Shown one piece after another: positions 15,895-24,747 of a DNA stretch of 64,000 bases. The notes under the pieces are model-generated. The model saw only the letters and a program-made list of their open reading frames with translations, made no database searches and had not been told where the DNA came from. The first letter of the stretch is position 1, and every line of letters starts with the position of its first letter. The DNA comes from Terrimonas pollutisoli (GTDB lineage Bacteria; Bacteroidota; Bacteroidia; Chitinophagales; Chitinophagaceae), in NCBI RefSeq assembly GCF_029360765.1, contig NZ_JARKNA010000020.1, positions 37,178 through 101,177 on the forward strand. Reading direction: 5' to 3'. The translations under genes and the position numbers were made by a program.

Positions 15895-17757
15895 TCACTT
15901 ACCAAATAGTTTTTCCAACTGCTCCTGCTTAAACTCTAAATAGGTAGGATTGCCATCAGGCGTTGAATTAGCTTGTTCGCAAGCAAACAGATCAGTGACC
16001 AATTGTTTCATTTCTCTTTCCGTTAATCTTGTTCCGGTTTTAATTGCCTGTTGTCTTGCCAGCGAACGAACTAATTTTTCCCTTTTTGAAAATTTTAATT
16101 CGGGATTGAAATGCTTGTATTGCTCAATCAAAAGGTCGATCACCTGTTTTTCATTGCCGGCGTCGAGGTCGGCTGGGGTGCCTTGTATCACAAAGGTGTT
16201 TTTACCAAATGGTTCGATCATGTAGCCCAGTTCCTGCAGGTCACTCATCAGTTCTTCCAGTATTACCGTATCAGCAGGTGCTAACTCAATGGTGGATGGA
16301 AACATGCTTCGTTGCGTAGCAATAGGCTTACCCTGCCCGGCAGCTTTTAATTGATCATACAATACTCTTTCATGCGCTGATTGCTGATTGATTAGTATAA
16401 ATCCTTTTGAAGAAGGAACGACGATATAAGTGTTGAGAAGTTGGGTGAGGTCAGCATCTTCAATAGTCGTGAGTCGTGAGTCATGAGTCACGGGTGGAGC
16501 TACTTCGGCGTTCGGTACGGTCTCCCATCTCTGAACTCCCGATTCCTGATTCCTGACTCCCGTCTCCGGACTCTCATAAAATTCCCGCCAATGTTTTAAT
16601 TCAGCTTTTTTCGACGGCTCGATAAAATGTGCCTGGTTTTTTTGTGTAAACCCTTTGAAGAGTGAAGAAGCTGATGCCGCTGACTGCTTTTCTTCTGTAA
16701 ACGGTTGTTGAATGGAAGGTAGCTGTTGTATCGATGCATCGAGGTCAAAATCCAGGGCAGGGGTAACGCTGTACTGGGCCAGTGCATGTTTCACCGCTGC
16801 CTGCACAAATGCATAAATGATCTTCTCGTCTTCAAATTTTATTTCCTGTTTGGTAGGATGCACATTCACATCTATTACCGCAGGATCAAGATCGATGAAT
16901 AACACATACATGGGAAAGCTGTCAACAGCTACCATTTCCTGGTAGGCATTCATTACCGCATGGTTCAGGTAAGCACTTTTGATGAAGCGGCTATTGACGA
17001 AGAAATATTGATCACCCCTGGTTTTCTTGGCTGTGTCAGGCTTGCCAACAAAACCATAAATATTCATGTAGTCTGTTTCTTCTTTTACTGAGACCAGCTT
17101 GCTATTGTAGGTATTGCCGAGCAATTGAATGATGCGTTGTTTCAGGCTGCCAGCCTCCAGGTGAAAGATCTGTTGGCCATTACTGATCAATGAAAAGAAA
17201 ATATGTGGAAAGGATAATGCCACCCTTGTAAATTCATCTACGACATGCCGCATCTCGGCAGCATTGCTTTTTAAAAAATTTCTTCTTGCCGGGACATTGA
17301 AGAACAGATTCTTCATGGCGATATTAGTGCCATTCGGTACAGCCACGGGTTCCTGCTTTTTTACCACACTATTCTCTACTTCTATATAGACGCCTGCCTC
17401 ATCTTCCGCTCTTTTTGTTTTTAATTCCACCTGGGCCACCGCTGCAATGGAGGCCAAAGCCTCACCCCGAAAACCCATGGTGCGAATATGAAAGAGATCT
17501 TCGATGCTGGTGATTTTAGAAGTAGCATGCCGTTCGAAACACATTCTTGCATCGGTTTCGCTCATGCCGCTTCCATTATCAATTACCTGCAATAATGATT
17601 TACCTGAATCATTAATGATTAATTTGATTTCGGTAGCTCCTGCATCGACCGCATTTTCCAGCAATTCCTTCACTGCACTTGCTGGTCGCTGTATCACTTC
17701 ACCAGCTGCTATCTGGTTGGCTATGTTATCGGGTAATAATAGAATCTTATCTGGCAC
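15895..17757 (-). CDS. mutL: DNA mismatch repair protein MutL
   Basis: A 620-residue MutL. The N-terminal GHKL ATPase has ELLENAVDAGA, DNGSGM, ATSKI and GFRGEALASIAAVA. A variable linker (about 330-435) leads to the C-terminal dimerisation domain. The endonuclease-type motif, DQHAxxExxxxE in nicking MutLs, reads NQQSAHERVLYD, so the first Asp, the His and the last Glu are changed; the C-terminal CxxPHGRP region reads CEQANSTPDGNP. MutL couples MutS mismatch recognition to strand removal. Two heptanucleotide arrays (16465-16492 and 16534-16575) lie in the linker and encode segments such as NQESGVQR and THDSRLTT. The reading frame is intact. Confidence 0.93.
   Translation of the reverse strand: MPDKILLLPDNIANQIAAGEVIQRPASAVKELLENAVDAGATEIKLIINDSGKSLLQVIDNGSGMSETDARMCFERHATSKITSIEDLFHIRTMGFRGEALASIAAVAQVELKTKRAEDEAGVYIEVENSVVKKQEPVAVPNGTNIAMKNLFFNVPARRNFLKSNAAEMRHVVDEFTRVALSFPHIFFSLISNGQQIFHLEAGSLKQRIIQLLGNTYNSKLVSVKEETDYMNIYGFVGKPDTAKKTRGDQYFFVNSRFIKSAYLNHAVMNAYQEMVAVDSFPMYVLFIDLDPAVIDVNVHPTKQEIKFEDEKIIYAFVQAAVKHALAQYSVTPALDFDLDASIQQLPSIQQPFTEEKQSAASASSLFKGFTQKNQAHFIEPSKKAELKHWREFYESPETGVRNQESGVQRWETVPNAEVAPPVTHDSRLTTIEDADLTQLLNTYIVVPSSKGFILINQQSAHERVLYDQLKAAGQGKPIATQRSMFPSTIELAPADTVILEELMSDLQELGYMIEPFGKNTFVIQGTPADLDAGNEKQVIDLLIEQYKHFNPELKFSKREKLVRSLARQQAIKTGTRLTEREMKQLVTDLFACEQANSTPDGNPTYLEFKQEQLEKLFGK
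16465..16492. repeat. Heptanucleotide array 1 in the mutL linker
   Basis: Four contiguous units AGTCGTG, AGTCGTG, AGTCATG, AGTCACG. On the coding strand it reads VTHDSRLTT. It lies just before the MutL C-terminal domain. Confidence 0.8.
16534..16575. repeat. Heptanucleotide array 2 in the mutL linker
   Basis: Six contiguous 7-base units: AACTCCC, GATTCCT, GATTCCT, GACTCCC, GTCTCCG, GACTCTC (consensus GAYTCCY). It is 41 bases from array 1 and has a different unit. The two arrays read as about 23 residues of MutL linker. Confidence 0.8.
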
Positions 17758-17876
17758 AATTAATTTTCTCCGCCGGCAAAAATAACAATTTGCCTTTTAA
17801 GCAACTCTTCACGATTTCCTGGCATCAAAACATTTAATTTTAGCGGTGTTTTACTTATATAGAATAATTTACTATC

Positions 17877-20759
17877 ATGATGATAAAAAGAGCACTATTT
17901 CTGCTGTTTTTTGCGGCCCCACTTCTCTCAACTGCACAGTATAAAAGTGGGCTTTCCGCCAACGCCTGGGTCGATAGTGTTTTTAGTAGCCTTAGCAAGG
18001 AAGAAAGGATTGCACAACTAATGGTCATCAGGGCGCATTCCAATCTCGGTCCTGATCATATTGCCAAAGTGACTAATGATATTCAAAAATATAATGTAGG
18101 TGCCTTATGTTTTTTCCAGGGCGGCCCGGTAAGGCAGGCTGACCTGACCAATGCCTATCAAAGCATGGCCAAAACGCCTTTGATGATTACTATCGACGGG
18201 GAATGGGGCCTGGGCATGCGGCTCGACAGCGTTACCAAATTTCCTTACCAGCTTACACTCGGCGCATTAAATGATGATGAATTGGTTTATAAAATGGGGT
18301 TGGCAGTAGGAGAGCAATGTAAACGACTGGGTGTGCATGTGAACTATGCGCCGGTGGTAGATATTAATAACAATCCTAACAATCCTGTTATTGGTTATCG
18401 TTCTTTTGGAGAAGATAAAACTAAAGTGGCCCGATTCGGCGTAGCCTATATGAAAGGGATGCAGGATGCCGGCATCATGGCTTGCGCCAAACATTTTCCC
18501 GGCCATGGAGATGTGGATGTCGATTCGCATTACGATCTGCCCATTGTCAACAAAAGCGTTGCGCAACTGCAGGAAACAGAATTAATGCCTTTCAAAGCTT
18601 TGTTTGCAGCGGGGGTCGGTAGTGTGATGATCGCACATCTTTCTATTCCAACTATCGATAGTACCGCTAACAGAGCTACCTCTATTTCAAAAAATGCAGT
18701 AACAGGTTTATTAAAAGATCAAATGGAGTATAAGGGTCTTGTGTTTACCGATGCCCTGGAGATGAAAGGAGTGGCAAAATATTTTCCCGGCGGCACAATC
18801 GCCGTTGAGTCGCTGATTGCCGGCAATGATATGCTTTGCCTGCCTGAAGATGTGGAACAAACAATTGATGCAGTAAAGAATGCGATCAAAGAAAAAACAC
18901 TCAGCTGGGACGCTATCAATGAGAAAGTAAAAAAAGTGTTGAAAGCAAAGTATGAGCTTGGCTTATATCAATGGCAGCCCATCAATACGGAGAACCTATT
19001 GGAAGATCTGAATGCGAAAACAAACGAAATCCGATTTGAGGCAGCAAAAAATTCGTTGACTGTATTACGAAATGAATCCAAAGCTTTTCCTGTCACCGGC
19101 AAAAGAAAAATAGCTTATGTGGGAATCGGGATAGCTGAACTGAATGCATTTGGTAAAAGGTTAAAAGAAGATAAGGATGCGGATACCTATTTCTTTTCCT
19201 ATAAGGATGAGGACCCGGAAAGAATTTTAACTGCCATTAAAGAGGGCAAGTATGAATCAATTGTGATCGGGGTACATGACTATAATCTCAGGCCGGCCAA
19301 TAATTACCTGATCAGTCCTGCTGCGGTCAAGCTCGTCAAAGAATTACAATCCTTCAATGCTGTAACTTTTGTTTTTGGCAATGTGCTGGCCATTTCCAAT
19401 TTCTGCGATGCAACTAACCTGGTTGCCTGTTACCAGGATGATGATATCACCCAGCAGGCTGCCGCTGACCTGTTGGAATCAAAGATCGTTTCCATGGGTA
19501 AATTGCCGGTAAGCGTTTGTGGTTTCAAGCCAGGCGCCGGTATTATACATGGAGGTATAAAACCGGTGCGGGCCAGTCTTCCTCCAAATAAGTTAGATGC
19601 TATTGACTCTATTGTTGCAGATGCGATTGCCAAAAAAGCATTTCCTGGTTGCGTGGTACTGGCGGTACACAATGGAAAAATTTTGTACAATAAGGCATTT
19701 GGTAATTATGAGTACGGCTCTTCACCTGCCATGAATGTGGAGAGCATTTTTGACCTGGCGTCAGTGACAAAAATTTCCGCCACTACTGTTGCCGTCATGA
19801 AATTATATGAACAGGGAAAATTGGACCTGAAAAAACGGTTAGGCAATTACCTGCCTGCGGTTAGGGGCACTAATAAGGCTTCACTACAAATCGATGATAT
19901 ACTGATGCACCAGGCGGGATTGGTTCCTTTTATTTCTTTTTATAAGGAAACTATCGATTCTGCTACCGGCATTCCCAATCCAGCTTTATATAATGACAAA
20001 AAGAAGCCGGGCTTTGAATACCGGGTGGCTGAAAACCTTTATCTCCGTAATGACTGGGAAGATACACTGATGAGCCGGATAGCGGCGAGTCCGCTGGGCC
20101 CTGCCAATAAATATGTGTATAGCGATAATGATTTTATTTATTTAGGTAAAGTGGTGGAATCTATTACAGGCATGCCGCTGAATGAGTATGTAGAAAAAAC
20201 TTTTTATCGAAAAATGGGAATGCGGACGACCGGCTTTAAACCCAGGGCTGAATTTGCAGTTGATAAAATTGTCCCGACTGAAAAAGAAGAACATTTTCGC
20301 CGCCAGTTGATACGGGGAGATGTACATGATGAAGGAGCGTCGATGTTTGGCGGTGTAGCAGGGCATGCCGGCTTATTTTCCGACGCATATGATTTGGCGA
20401 TGCTTTACCAGATGTTATTGAATGGTGGAGTCTTTAATGGCGAACGCTACTTTAAAAAAGAAACAATCAAATTATTCACTGCCTATCACAGCAAGACAAG
20501 CCGCCGCGGCTTGGGTTTTGATAAACCTGAAAAAGATAATGCGAAAGGGAATGAGCCCTATCCTTCATTAAGTGCATCACCAGAAACTTTCGGTCATACC
20601 GGTTTTACCGGCACTTGTGTATGGGTAGATCCAAAAGCAAACCTGGTGTATGTATTTCTTTCCAACAGGGTAAATCCAACGAGAGACAATCCGCGATTTG
20701 GGCAAATGAATATCAGGCCGAAGATCCAGGAGGTGTTGTATAGTGTGATAAAGAATTAG
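17877..20759 (+). CDS. GH3 beta-N-acetylhexosaminidase fused to a serine beta-lactamase-like hydrolase
   Basis: A 960-residue exported fusion. After a signal peptide (about 1-20) comes a glycoside hydrolase family 3 domain (about 35-360) with the NagZ-type motif KHFPGHGDVDVDSH (K205, H210, acid/base H218) and the nucleophile motif FTDALEMKG. A GH3 C-terminal-type sandwich follows (about 370-560). The last part (about 585-955) is a class C beta-lactamase/serine hydrolase with SxxK (SVTK), YSDN and HTGFTGT in place of KTG. The pair suits peptidoglycan turnover: release of GlcNAc plus cleavage or binding of the stem peptide. Such fusions are known in Bacteroidota. It is presumably periplasmic or lipid-free at the outer membrane. 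Confidence 0.88.
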   Translation: MMIKRALFLLFFAAPLLSTAQYKSGLSANAWVDSVFSSLSKEERIAQLMVIRAHSNLGPDHIAKVTNDIQKYNVGALCFFQGGPVRQADLTNAYQSMAKTPLMITIDGEWGLGMRLDSVTKFPYQLTLGALNDDELVYKMGLAVGEQCKRLGVHVNYAPVVDINNNPNNPVIGYRSFGEDKTKVARFGVAYMKGMQDAGIMACAKHFPGHGDVDVDSHYDLPIVNKSVAQLQETELMPFKALFAAGVGSVMIAHLSIPTIDSTANRATSISKNAVTGLLKDQMEYKGLVFTDALEMKGVAKYFPGGTIAVESLIAGNDMLCLPEDVEQTIDAVKNAIKEKTLSWDAINEKVKKVLKAKYELGLYQWQPINTENLLEDLNAKTNEIRFEAAKNSLTVLRNESKAFPVTGKRKIAYVGIGIAELNAFGKRLKEDKDADTYFFSYKDEDPERILTAIKEGKYESIVIGVHDYNLRPANNYLISPAAVKLVKELQSFNAVTFVFGNVLAISNFCDATNLVACYQDDDITQQAAADLLESKIVSMGKLPVSVCGFKPGAGIIHGGIKPVRASLPPNKLDAIDSIVADAIAKKAFPGCVVLAVHNGKILYNKAFGNYEYGSSPAMNVESIFDLASVTKISATTVAVMKLYEQGKLDLKKRLGNYLPAVRGTNKASLQIDDILMHQAGLVPFISFYKETIDSATGIPNPALYNDKKKPGFEYRVAENLYLRNDWEDTLMSRIAASPLGPANKYVYSDNDFIYLGKVVESITGMPLNEYVEKTFYRKMGMRTTGFKPRAEFAVDKIVPTEKEEHFRRQLIRGDVHDEGASMFGGVAGHAGLFSDAYDLAMLYQMLLNGGVFNGERYFKKETIKLFTAYHSKTSRRGLGFDKPEKDNAKGNEPYPSLSASPETFGHTGFTGTCVWVDPKANLVYVFLSNRVNPTRDNPRFGQMNIRPKIQEVLYSVIKN

Positions 20760-20838
20760 CCGCAGATGAACGAAAATGAACACAGATGACTAAATGAGGC
20801 TTGATTAGAAATTGTGTTATTACTATCGCCGGATCTTT

Positions 20839-21062
20839 TTAGTTATAGGTTTCGGGTGAGCCGCCCTCAAATGTCCATGTATGGTTTTGTGCACCGGTGC
20901 TTTTGTTGACCAAAGCAATTTTACGGGAATGGAATAATCGTTATCCATTATTTCGTAGGAGAAATCGGCATTGATGGGAATGTCTATTTCTTCCCGATGG
21001 CAGGAGACGAAGAGAAGGAGAGAGATATGAGTACGGATAGTTTCAATACTAGTTTTCTTTTT
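20839..21062 (-). pseudogene. Broken PKD-domain lipoprotein remnant
   Basis: Minus-strand translation gives ISLLLFVSCHREEI, a lipoprotein signal end with a lipobox-like cysteine, then PINADFSYEIMDNDYSIPVK. After this the frame must shift to read LVNKSTGAQNHTWTFEGG, a PKD-like strand pattern, up to a TAA at 20839. Restoring one A in the A-run near 20918-20921 joins the two parts. There is no start codon in frame with the signal peptide, and the usual remainder of a PKD domain is missing. So it looks like a decayed gene, unless the homopolymer gap is a sequencing error. It lies between the GH3 fusion and the SUKH gene. The spacer before it holds CAGATGAAC-type short repeats. Confidence 0.5.
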
Positions 21063-21105
21063 TTAACCTTGCATGGTTCGTGACACTAACCAAACGCTTA
21101 TTGTC

Positions 21106-21657
21106 TTACCTTTTAACTCTCCAAAAGTCCTCATCCCAAATTTTATAAAGCTGTGAAAATAGCACGTCTCCGTATAAAGTTGATGCTGGTTTAATTTGAA
21201 TTCCTCTAACAAATTCAAATATATTGTTAGCTATCATCCTTGGTTCCATTGCATCAGCTCTATCCCAAAATATTTTATCAATACTAGAAGTTTGAGTTCC
21301 TAGGTACAGACCGTTACCATCAGAAGAGGCAATAGGAAAAAACATATTGTCGGATAGAAAGTCGCTTAACCCTCCAGATGCGTAAACAGAAAACGCCTTT
21401 TGTATTTCAATAAAATGACTAAATCCTATATCCTCACCATTATGATAAAAATTGTATGTCGTACAAGGAAAATATTCATGATAAGTAGGTGATAAAAAAA
21501 CTTCTCGTTTAATGTATTTCTCACCTAGATAAAAACTCTGCGCAAACAATTTATAGAGAGGCGGCAGCTTAAAATTAAATTGCTTTTCTAACAATTCAAT
21601 TTCACCTACTCCATCATCTATATTTCTGCTTACGAGTAAATTAAAACTTGACTTCAT
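21106..21657 (-). CDS. SMI1/KNR4 (SUKH) family protein, possible immunity protein
   Basis: A 183-residue protein matching the SMI1/KNR4 pattern: an early helix IELLEKQFNFKLPPLYKLFAQ, a middle strand region, then FFPIASSDGNGLYLGTQTSSIDKIFWDRAD and a late helix ANNIFEFVRGI. SUKH proteins often serve as immunity proteins in polymorphic toxin loci, but they also occur elsewhere. No toxin gene is adjacent; the window's RHS toxins lie 30-40 kb away. The DNA is visibly more AT-rich than its neighbours and the gene sits beside a pseudogene and short repeats, which suggests an unstable, acquired segment. It could also be a cell-regulatory SUKH protein. Confidence 0.7.
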   Translation of the reverse strand: MKSSFNLLVSRNIDDGVGEIELLEKQFNFKLPPLYKLFAQSFYLGEKYIKREVFLSPTYHEYFPCTTYNFYHNGEDIGFSHFIEIQKAFSVYASGGLSDFLSDNMFFPIASSDGNGLYLGTQTSSIDKIFWDRADAMEPRMIANNIFEFVRGIQIKPASTLYGDVLFSQLYKIWDEDFWRVKR

Positions 21658-22064
21658 AATTTTTAATTAAATATATCTTGTAATTCTCGTCCAATTATCC
21701 TTTCCCGACAAGTTTCCTCCTGCGTAAACTAACTAACTTCCATTATCTCCAAAGAGGGACTCATCGCTTATAAACGAAATGCCTTCAGTATTAAATTTCA
21801 TAAACTCACGGTAATCTCTATCGGGAGTCATTCATGATTCGTAAAGTTGATACAATATATACCCGGGTGGGTTATTTTCTGATGAATGGACATGAAAGGA
21901 AGATACGGCATTCCGACTAGTCCCTCTGCTGATTTTCTTATAGGAGAAGGCCTCCGCCGGAGGAGACTCGTCAGAAAAGAAAAAACGACCCGAAAGCGGG
22001 GAGTTCTGTTTTGGTTTAGCTGCTCCGTGTTATATATTTACGTTATCACTTTAATTATTACTGT
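21658..22064. other. 407-base spacer with a palindromic element
   Basis: No convincing gene. A CTCCGCC-GGAG core followed by GAGACTCGTC (about 21950-21972) resembles the palindromic elements at the ends of rng and lpxD (variable core, then GAGACT). A related GACGAGTCTCCTCC is found at 22984-22997 in the opposite orientation. A 60-codon frame over this stretch (21886-22068) owes its arginine run to the element and looks spurious. Confidence 0.45.
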
Positions 22065-22589
22065 ATGAAGTGCTGGATATTGATAACTGCCATTCTACTC
22101 TCTTTTTCTTCTACGGCTCAGGTCAGTCAGGAAGATTCTGTTTACCTGGACAATGTTGAAAAACAGGGAAAAATTATGGCTGAATTGTTAGTGGCTAAGG
22201 ATTACAAAGCCTTTGTAAAATTTACGCATCCGCAGGTTGTCAAAATGTTAAGAGGGGAAGAAAAAATGGTGGAGGTGCTGAAAGAAAGTATGGAGACGAT
22301 GGAAGCCGATGGTTTTTCCATTGTCAATTGTACTATTAGCAGACCATTGAAAATTATCCAATTTAAAACCGAGCTCCAGTGTACTGTTCCGCAAACGTTA
22401 GAGATGAAGACACCGGAGGGAAGAATGGTTACAAAATCAACCTTAATTGGTATTTCAGGTGATAAAGGTGCAAATTGGGTTTTTATCGATACACAAGGCA
22501 AAGATTTAAAAATACTACAGACTCGCTTTCCCAATCTCAGTCCTGAGCTGGTCATTCCGCAAAAAGAAGACCCTGTGATTTATAAATGA
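22065..22589 (+). CDS. Secreted hypothetical protein
   Basis: A 174-residue protein with a signal peptide (MKCWILITAILLSFSSTAQ). The mature part starts with a helix (VEKQGKIMAELLVAKDYKAFVKFTHPQVVKMLRG) and continues with strands up to WVFIDTQGKDLKILQTRFPNLSPELVIP. The helix-then-curved-sheet layout, and the phrase about a position being held in time (YKAFVKFTHPQVV), recall NTF2/SnoaL-like secreted proteins of Bacteroidota, but I cannot assign a family. It is probably periplasmic. The gene stands alone; the next small gene begins 96 bases later. Confidence 0.6.
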   Translation: MKCWILITAILLSFSSTAQVSQEDSVYLDNVEKQGKIMAELLVAKDYKAFVKFTHPQVVKMLRGEEKMVEVLKESMETMEADGFSIVNCTISRPLKIIQFKTELQCTVPQTLEMKTPEGRMVTKSTLIGISGDKGANWVFIDTQGKDLKILQTRFPNLSPELVIPQKEDPVIYK

Positions 22590-22685
22590 CTAACCTGTTA
22601 GTAACTTGATATATTTTTACAGGGACTATTCGATTTTCAAAAGAACGAACGAATGAAAAACCTCTATAGGTAGTCAGGAGATAAT

Positions 22686-22949
22686 ATGAGAGATATAAAA
22701 TTTGTCGTCACAAGCTATGATAATAATAGAGATTGCAATTGCCAAAATTGCAACAAGAAAATTGCGGAATTTATAGATGACAAGATGGTTCCTTCGCCAG
22801 CGGAATGTCATAAAGAAGGAAATGTACCGGTTCCAAATTTTGGATGGTTCTGTTCCCAGGATTGCGCAGATCAATATGAAAAAAAGTATGATATCCGATT
22901 TGCACGTACCAAAGAAGGAAAGATTGATTATTACGCTGACGGTTTTTAA
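22686..22949 (+). CDS. Small cysteine-rich, zinc-ribbon-like protein
   Basis: An 87-residue cytoplasmic protein with six cysteines: CNCQNC near 17-22, C at about 41, and CSQDC near 56-60. The CxxC pairs separated by about 35 residues suggest a treble-clef or zinc-ribbon fold (compare NGWFCSQDCADQYEKKYDIRF with FCS/MYM-type fingers: FGWFCSQDCADQYEKKY). Other frames over the same bases are open too, but only this one shows patterned cysteines. The partner and role are unknown. Confidence 0.55.
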   Translation: MRDIKFVVTSYDNNRDCNCQNCNKKIAEFIDDKMVPSPAECHKEGNVPVPNFGWFCSQDCADQYEKKYDIRFARTKEGKIDYYADGF

Positions 22950-23122
22950 TCTTGATATACCGAAATATTTGTTTGCTTTTCAGACGAGTCTCCTCCCTTG
23001 TAAAGTACAATGACCCGTCCTGAAAAAGAATTAGTACTTCAACTGGTTGCTATCGATATTTTAAGACAGGTGAAAATTTACTAGTTGAATTCGTGTCCAT
23101 TCGTATAATTCGTAGCAAAACC

Positions 23123-24511
23123 CTAATTCCCCTTCTGTGGCGGCCGCTGTTGTTTCGGTGGCCTCGGCCCCTGTGGTCTTTGTTGTTGCGGTCTGTTTGG
23201 ATTATTTCCACCTTGCTGTCCCTGGTTTCCCTGCGGACGTTGAGGTCTGTTAGGTTGTTGGTTACCCTGTTGCTTACTTGCCTGTCCGGTAGCAGGTTGG
23301 TTGCCCGTTGGTCCTGAGCTTGCCGAAGGATTCCTGTTACCTGTTCCTTGCTGCGGTCTTTGTCCCTGGCGCTGCCCTTTTTGTTGTTGCTGTTGATTAC
23401 GGCGTTTTCTATCCGCTTTCTCCAATGTCTGCAAGCTAATCTGTCCTACCAGGTCAGCCATTTCAGGCTCCACTTCTTTTGGTTTGGAAGAAACTACTTC
23501 TACCGGTTCCAGTTCTTCGGGGAAGACGCCCTGGTGGTTCAGCGACCTTATTTTTACCACCCGTTCAATACTTAGCGGGTATTGTTTATTACTATCCGGC
23601 AATGTGTACCACATCAGGTTTTTGAAAATATCTTTCTTCGCCAAAAATGCCGTACCCCTCGCTATTCTGAGTGTATCGCAGTTGTCAGGGAAATGTTGCA
23701 AGGCATCCAGGTAAGTATCCAGCTCATAATTCAAGCAGCATTTCAAACGTCCACATTGCCCGCTTAGCTTTGCCTGGTTGATCGAAAGATTCTGGTAACG
23801 GGCCGCTGCTGTATTCACCGATTTAAAATCAGTAAGCCAGGTACTGCAACAAAGTTCACGGCCACAACTACCAATGCCACCTACTTTACCTGCCTCTTGT
23901 CTTGCACCTATCTGGCGCATTTCCACTTTTACTTTAAACTCCGATGCATATACTTTGATCAGTTCCCGAAAATCGACACGACCATCGGCGATATAAAAGA
24001 ATGTTGCTTTTCTGCCATCCGCCTGCATTTCCACCTGGCTGATCTTCATCTCCAGTTTCAACTGTTTGGCAATGGCACGGCTGCGAATTACGGCTTCCGG
24101 TTCACGGGATTTGTTCTGTGCCATTAGGTCCAGGTCACGGTCGCTGGCGGGGCGCAGCACTTTTTTCATTTCAGGATTATCTTCCCTGGCGCTACGTTTT
24201 TTCATTTGCAGCCTGACGATCTCGCCGGTTAGTGAAACTTCACCCACATCAAAACCACTCACACCTTCCACGGCGATCATATCGCCTTTTTCATATTGCT
24301 GGAGAGAAGGGTTTCTGAAAAAATCTTTCCGCGTCCCTTTATTAAAGCTTACTTCGATCACTTTACAGGCACTGTCCATATCTGCTATGGGCAGGTTATG
24401 AAGCCAGTCGTATGTATTCATACGGTTGCACCCGCCGGTACTGCATCCGCCGTTGCTTTTACATCCGCTTGGTTTGCCGCCTGTAGCGGTACCGCAACTT
24501 GTACAACCCAT
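23123..24511 (-). CDS. ricT: RicT/YaaT-type PSP1-domain protein with long low-complexity tail
   Basis: A 462-residue protein. A cysteine/glycine-rich head (MGCTSCGTATGG..., seven Cys in the first 30 residues) is followed by the PSP1 domain (about 45-290) with the conserved IGSCGRELCCSTWL and LSGQCGRLKCCLNYE blocks, whose cysteines bind an iron-sulfur cluster in Bacillus RicT. The last 110 residues are Gln, Asn, Pro, Gly and Arg only (QQQQQKGQRQGQRPQQG...), a disordered tail absent from Bacillus RicT. In Bacillus RicT works with RicA and RicF on RNA processing by RNase Y. In Bacteroidota it follows holB, as here (237 bases downstream of the holB stop). The tail might bind RNA; that is inference. 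Confidence 0.88.
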   Translation of the reverse strand: MGCTSCGTATGGKPSGCKSNGGCSTGGCNRMNTYDWLHNLPIADMDSACKVIEVSFNKGTRKDFFRNPSLQQYEKGDMIAVEGVSGFDVGEVSLTGEIVRLQMKKRSAREDNPEMKKVLRPASDRDLDLMAQNKSREPEAVIRSRAIAKQLKLEMKISQVEMQADGRKATFFYIADGRVDFRELIKVYASEFKVKVEMRQIGARQEAGKVGGIGSCGRELCCSTWLTDFKSVNTAAARYQNLSINQAKLSGQCGRLKCCLNYELDTYLDALQHFPDNCDTLRIARGTAFLAKKDIFKNLMWYTLPDSNKQYPLSIERVVKIRSLNHQGVFPEELEPVEVVSSKPKEVEPEMADLVGQISLQTLEKADRKRRNQQQQQKGQRQGQRPQQGTGNRNPSASSGPTGNQPATGQASKQQGNQQPNRPQRPQGNQGQQGGNNPNRPQQQRPQGPRPPKQQRPPQKGN

Positions 24512-24713
24512 TGTAGTTATTACTTTGTAATTTAAACGAGGAAGAAGGGAATTTGTTTACCCGGCAGCAGAATGTCTATTAAGCAATCGTTGCGTCGCAC
24601 TCTTGTACTTTCTGTTCATCATTCAGCATTTTGTACTGAATATCCGATGTGATATATGTAGTTGCGAATAACACAAATGAGTAATATAATAAAAATTCTG
24701 AATCGGGTACGTC

Positions 24714-24741
24714 TCTCACCCTTCACTATTCACTGTTCACT
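24714..24741. repeat. Heptanucleotide array just downstream of holB
   Basis: Four 7-base units (TCTCACC, CTTCACT, ATTCACT, GTTCACT) in the holB-ricT spacer, 7 bases from the holB stop codon. It is the clearest non-coding copy of this type of array. Confidence 0.7.
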
Positions 24742-24747
24742 TTTTCC

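Noticed and set aside
21886..22068. A 60-codon plus-strand frame
   Set aside because: Its RRRR run is produced by a palindromic repeat element, it shows no family features, and it overlaps the start of the next gene.
22674..22874. A hydrophobic minus-strand frame of 66 codons
   Set aside because: It is antisense to the cysteine-patterned small protein at 22686-22949, and the hydrophobicity is what one expects from the reverse of a charged coding strand.
23089..23113. ATTCGT repeated three times at 10- and 9-base spacing, and CAGATGAAC-type repeats near 20763
   Set aside because: They are stutter-like, but the register is not constant, so they were not counted as heptad arrays.
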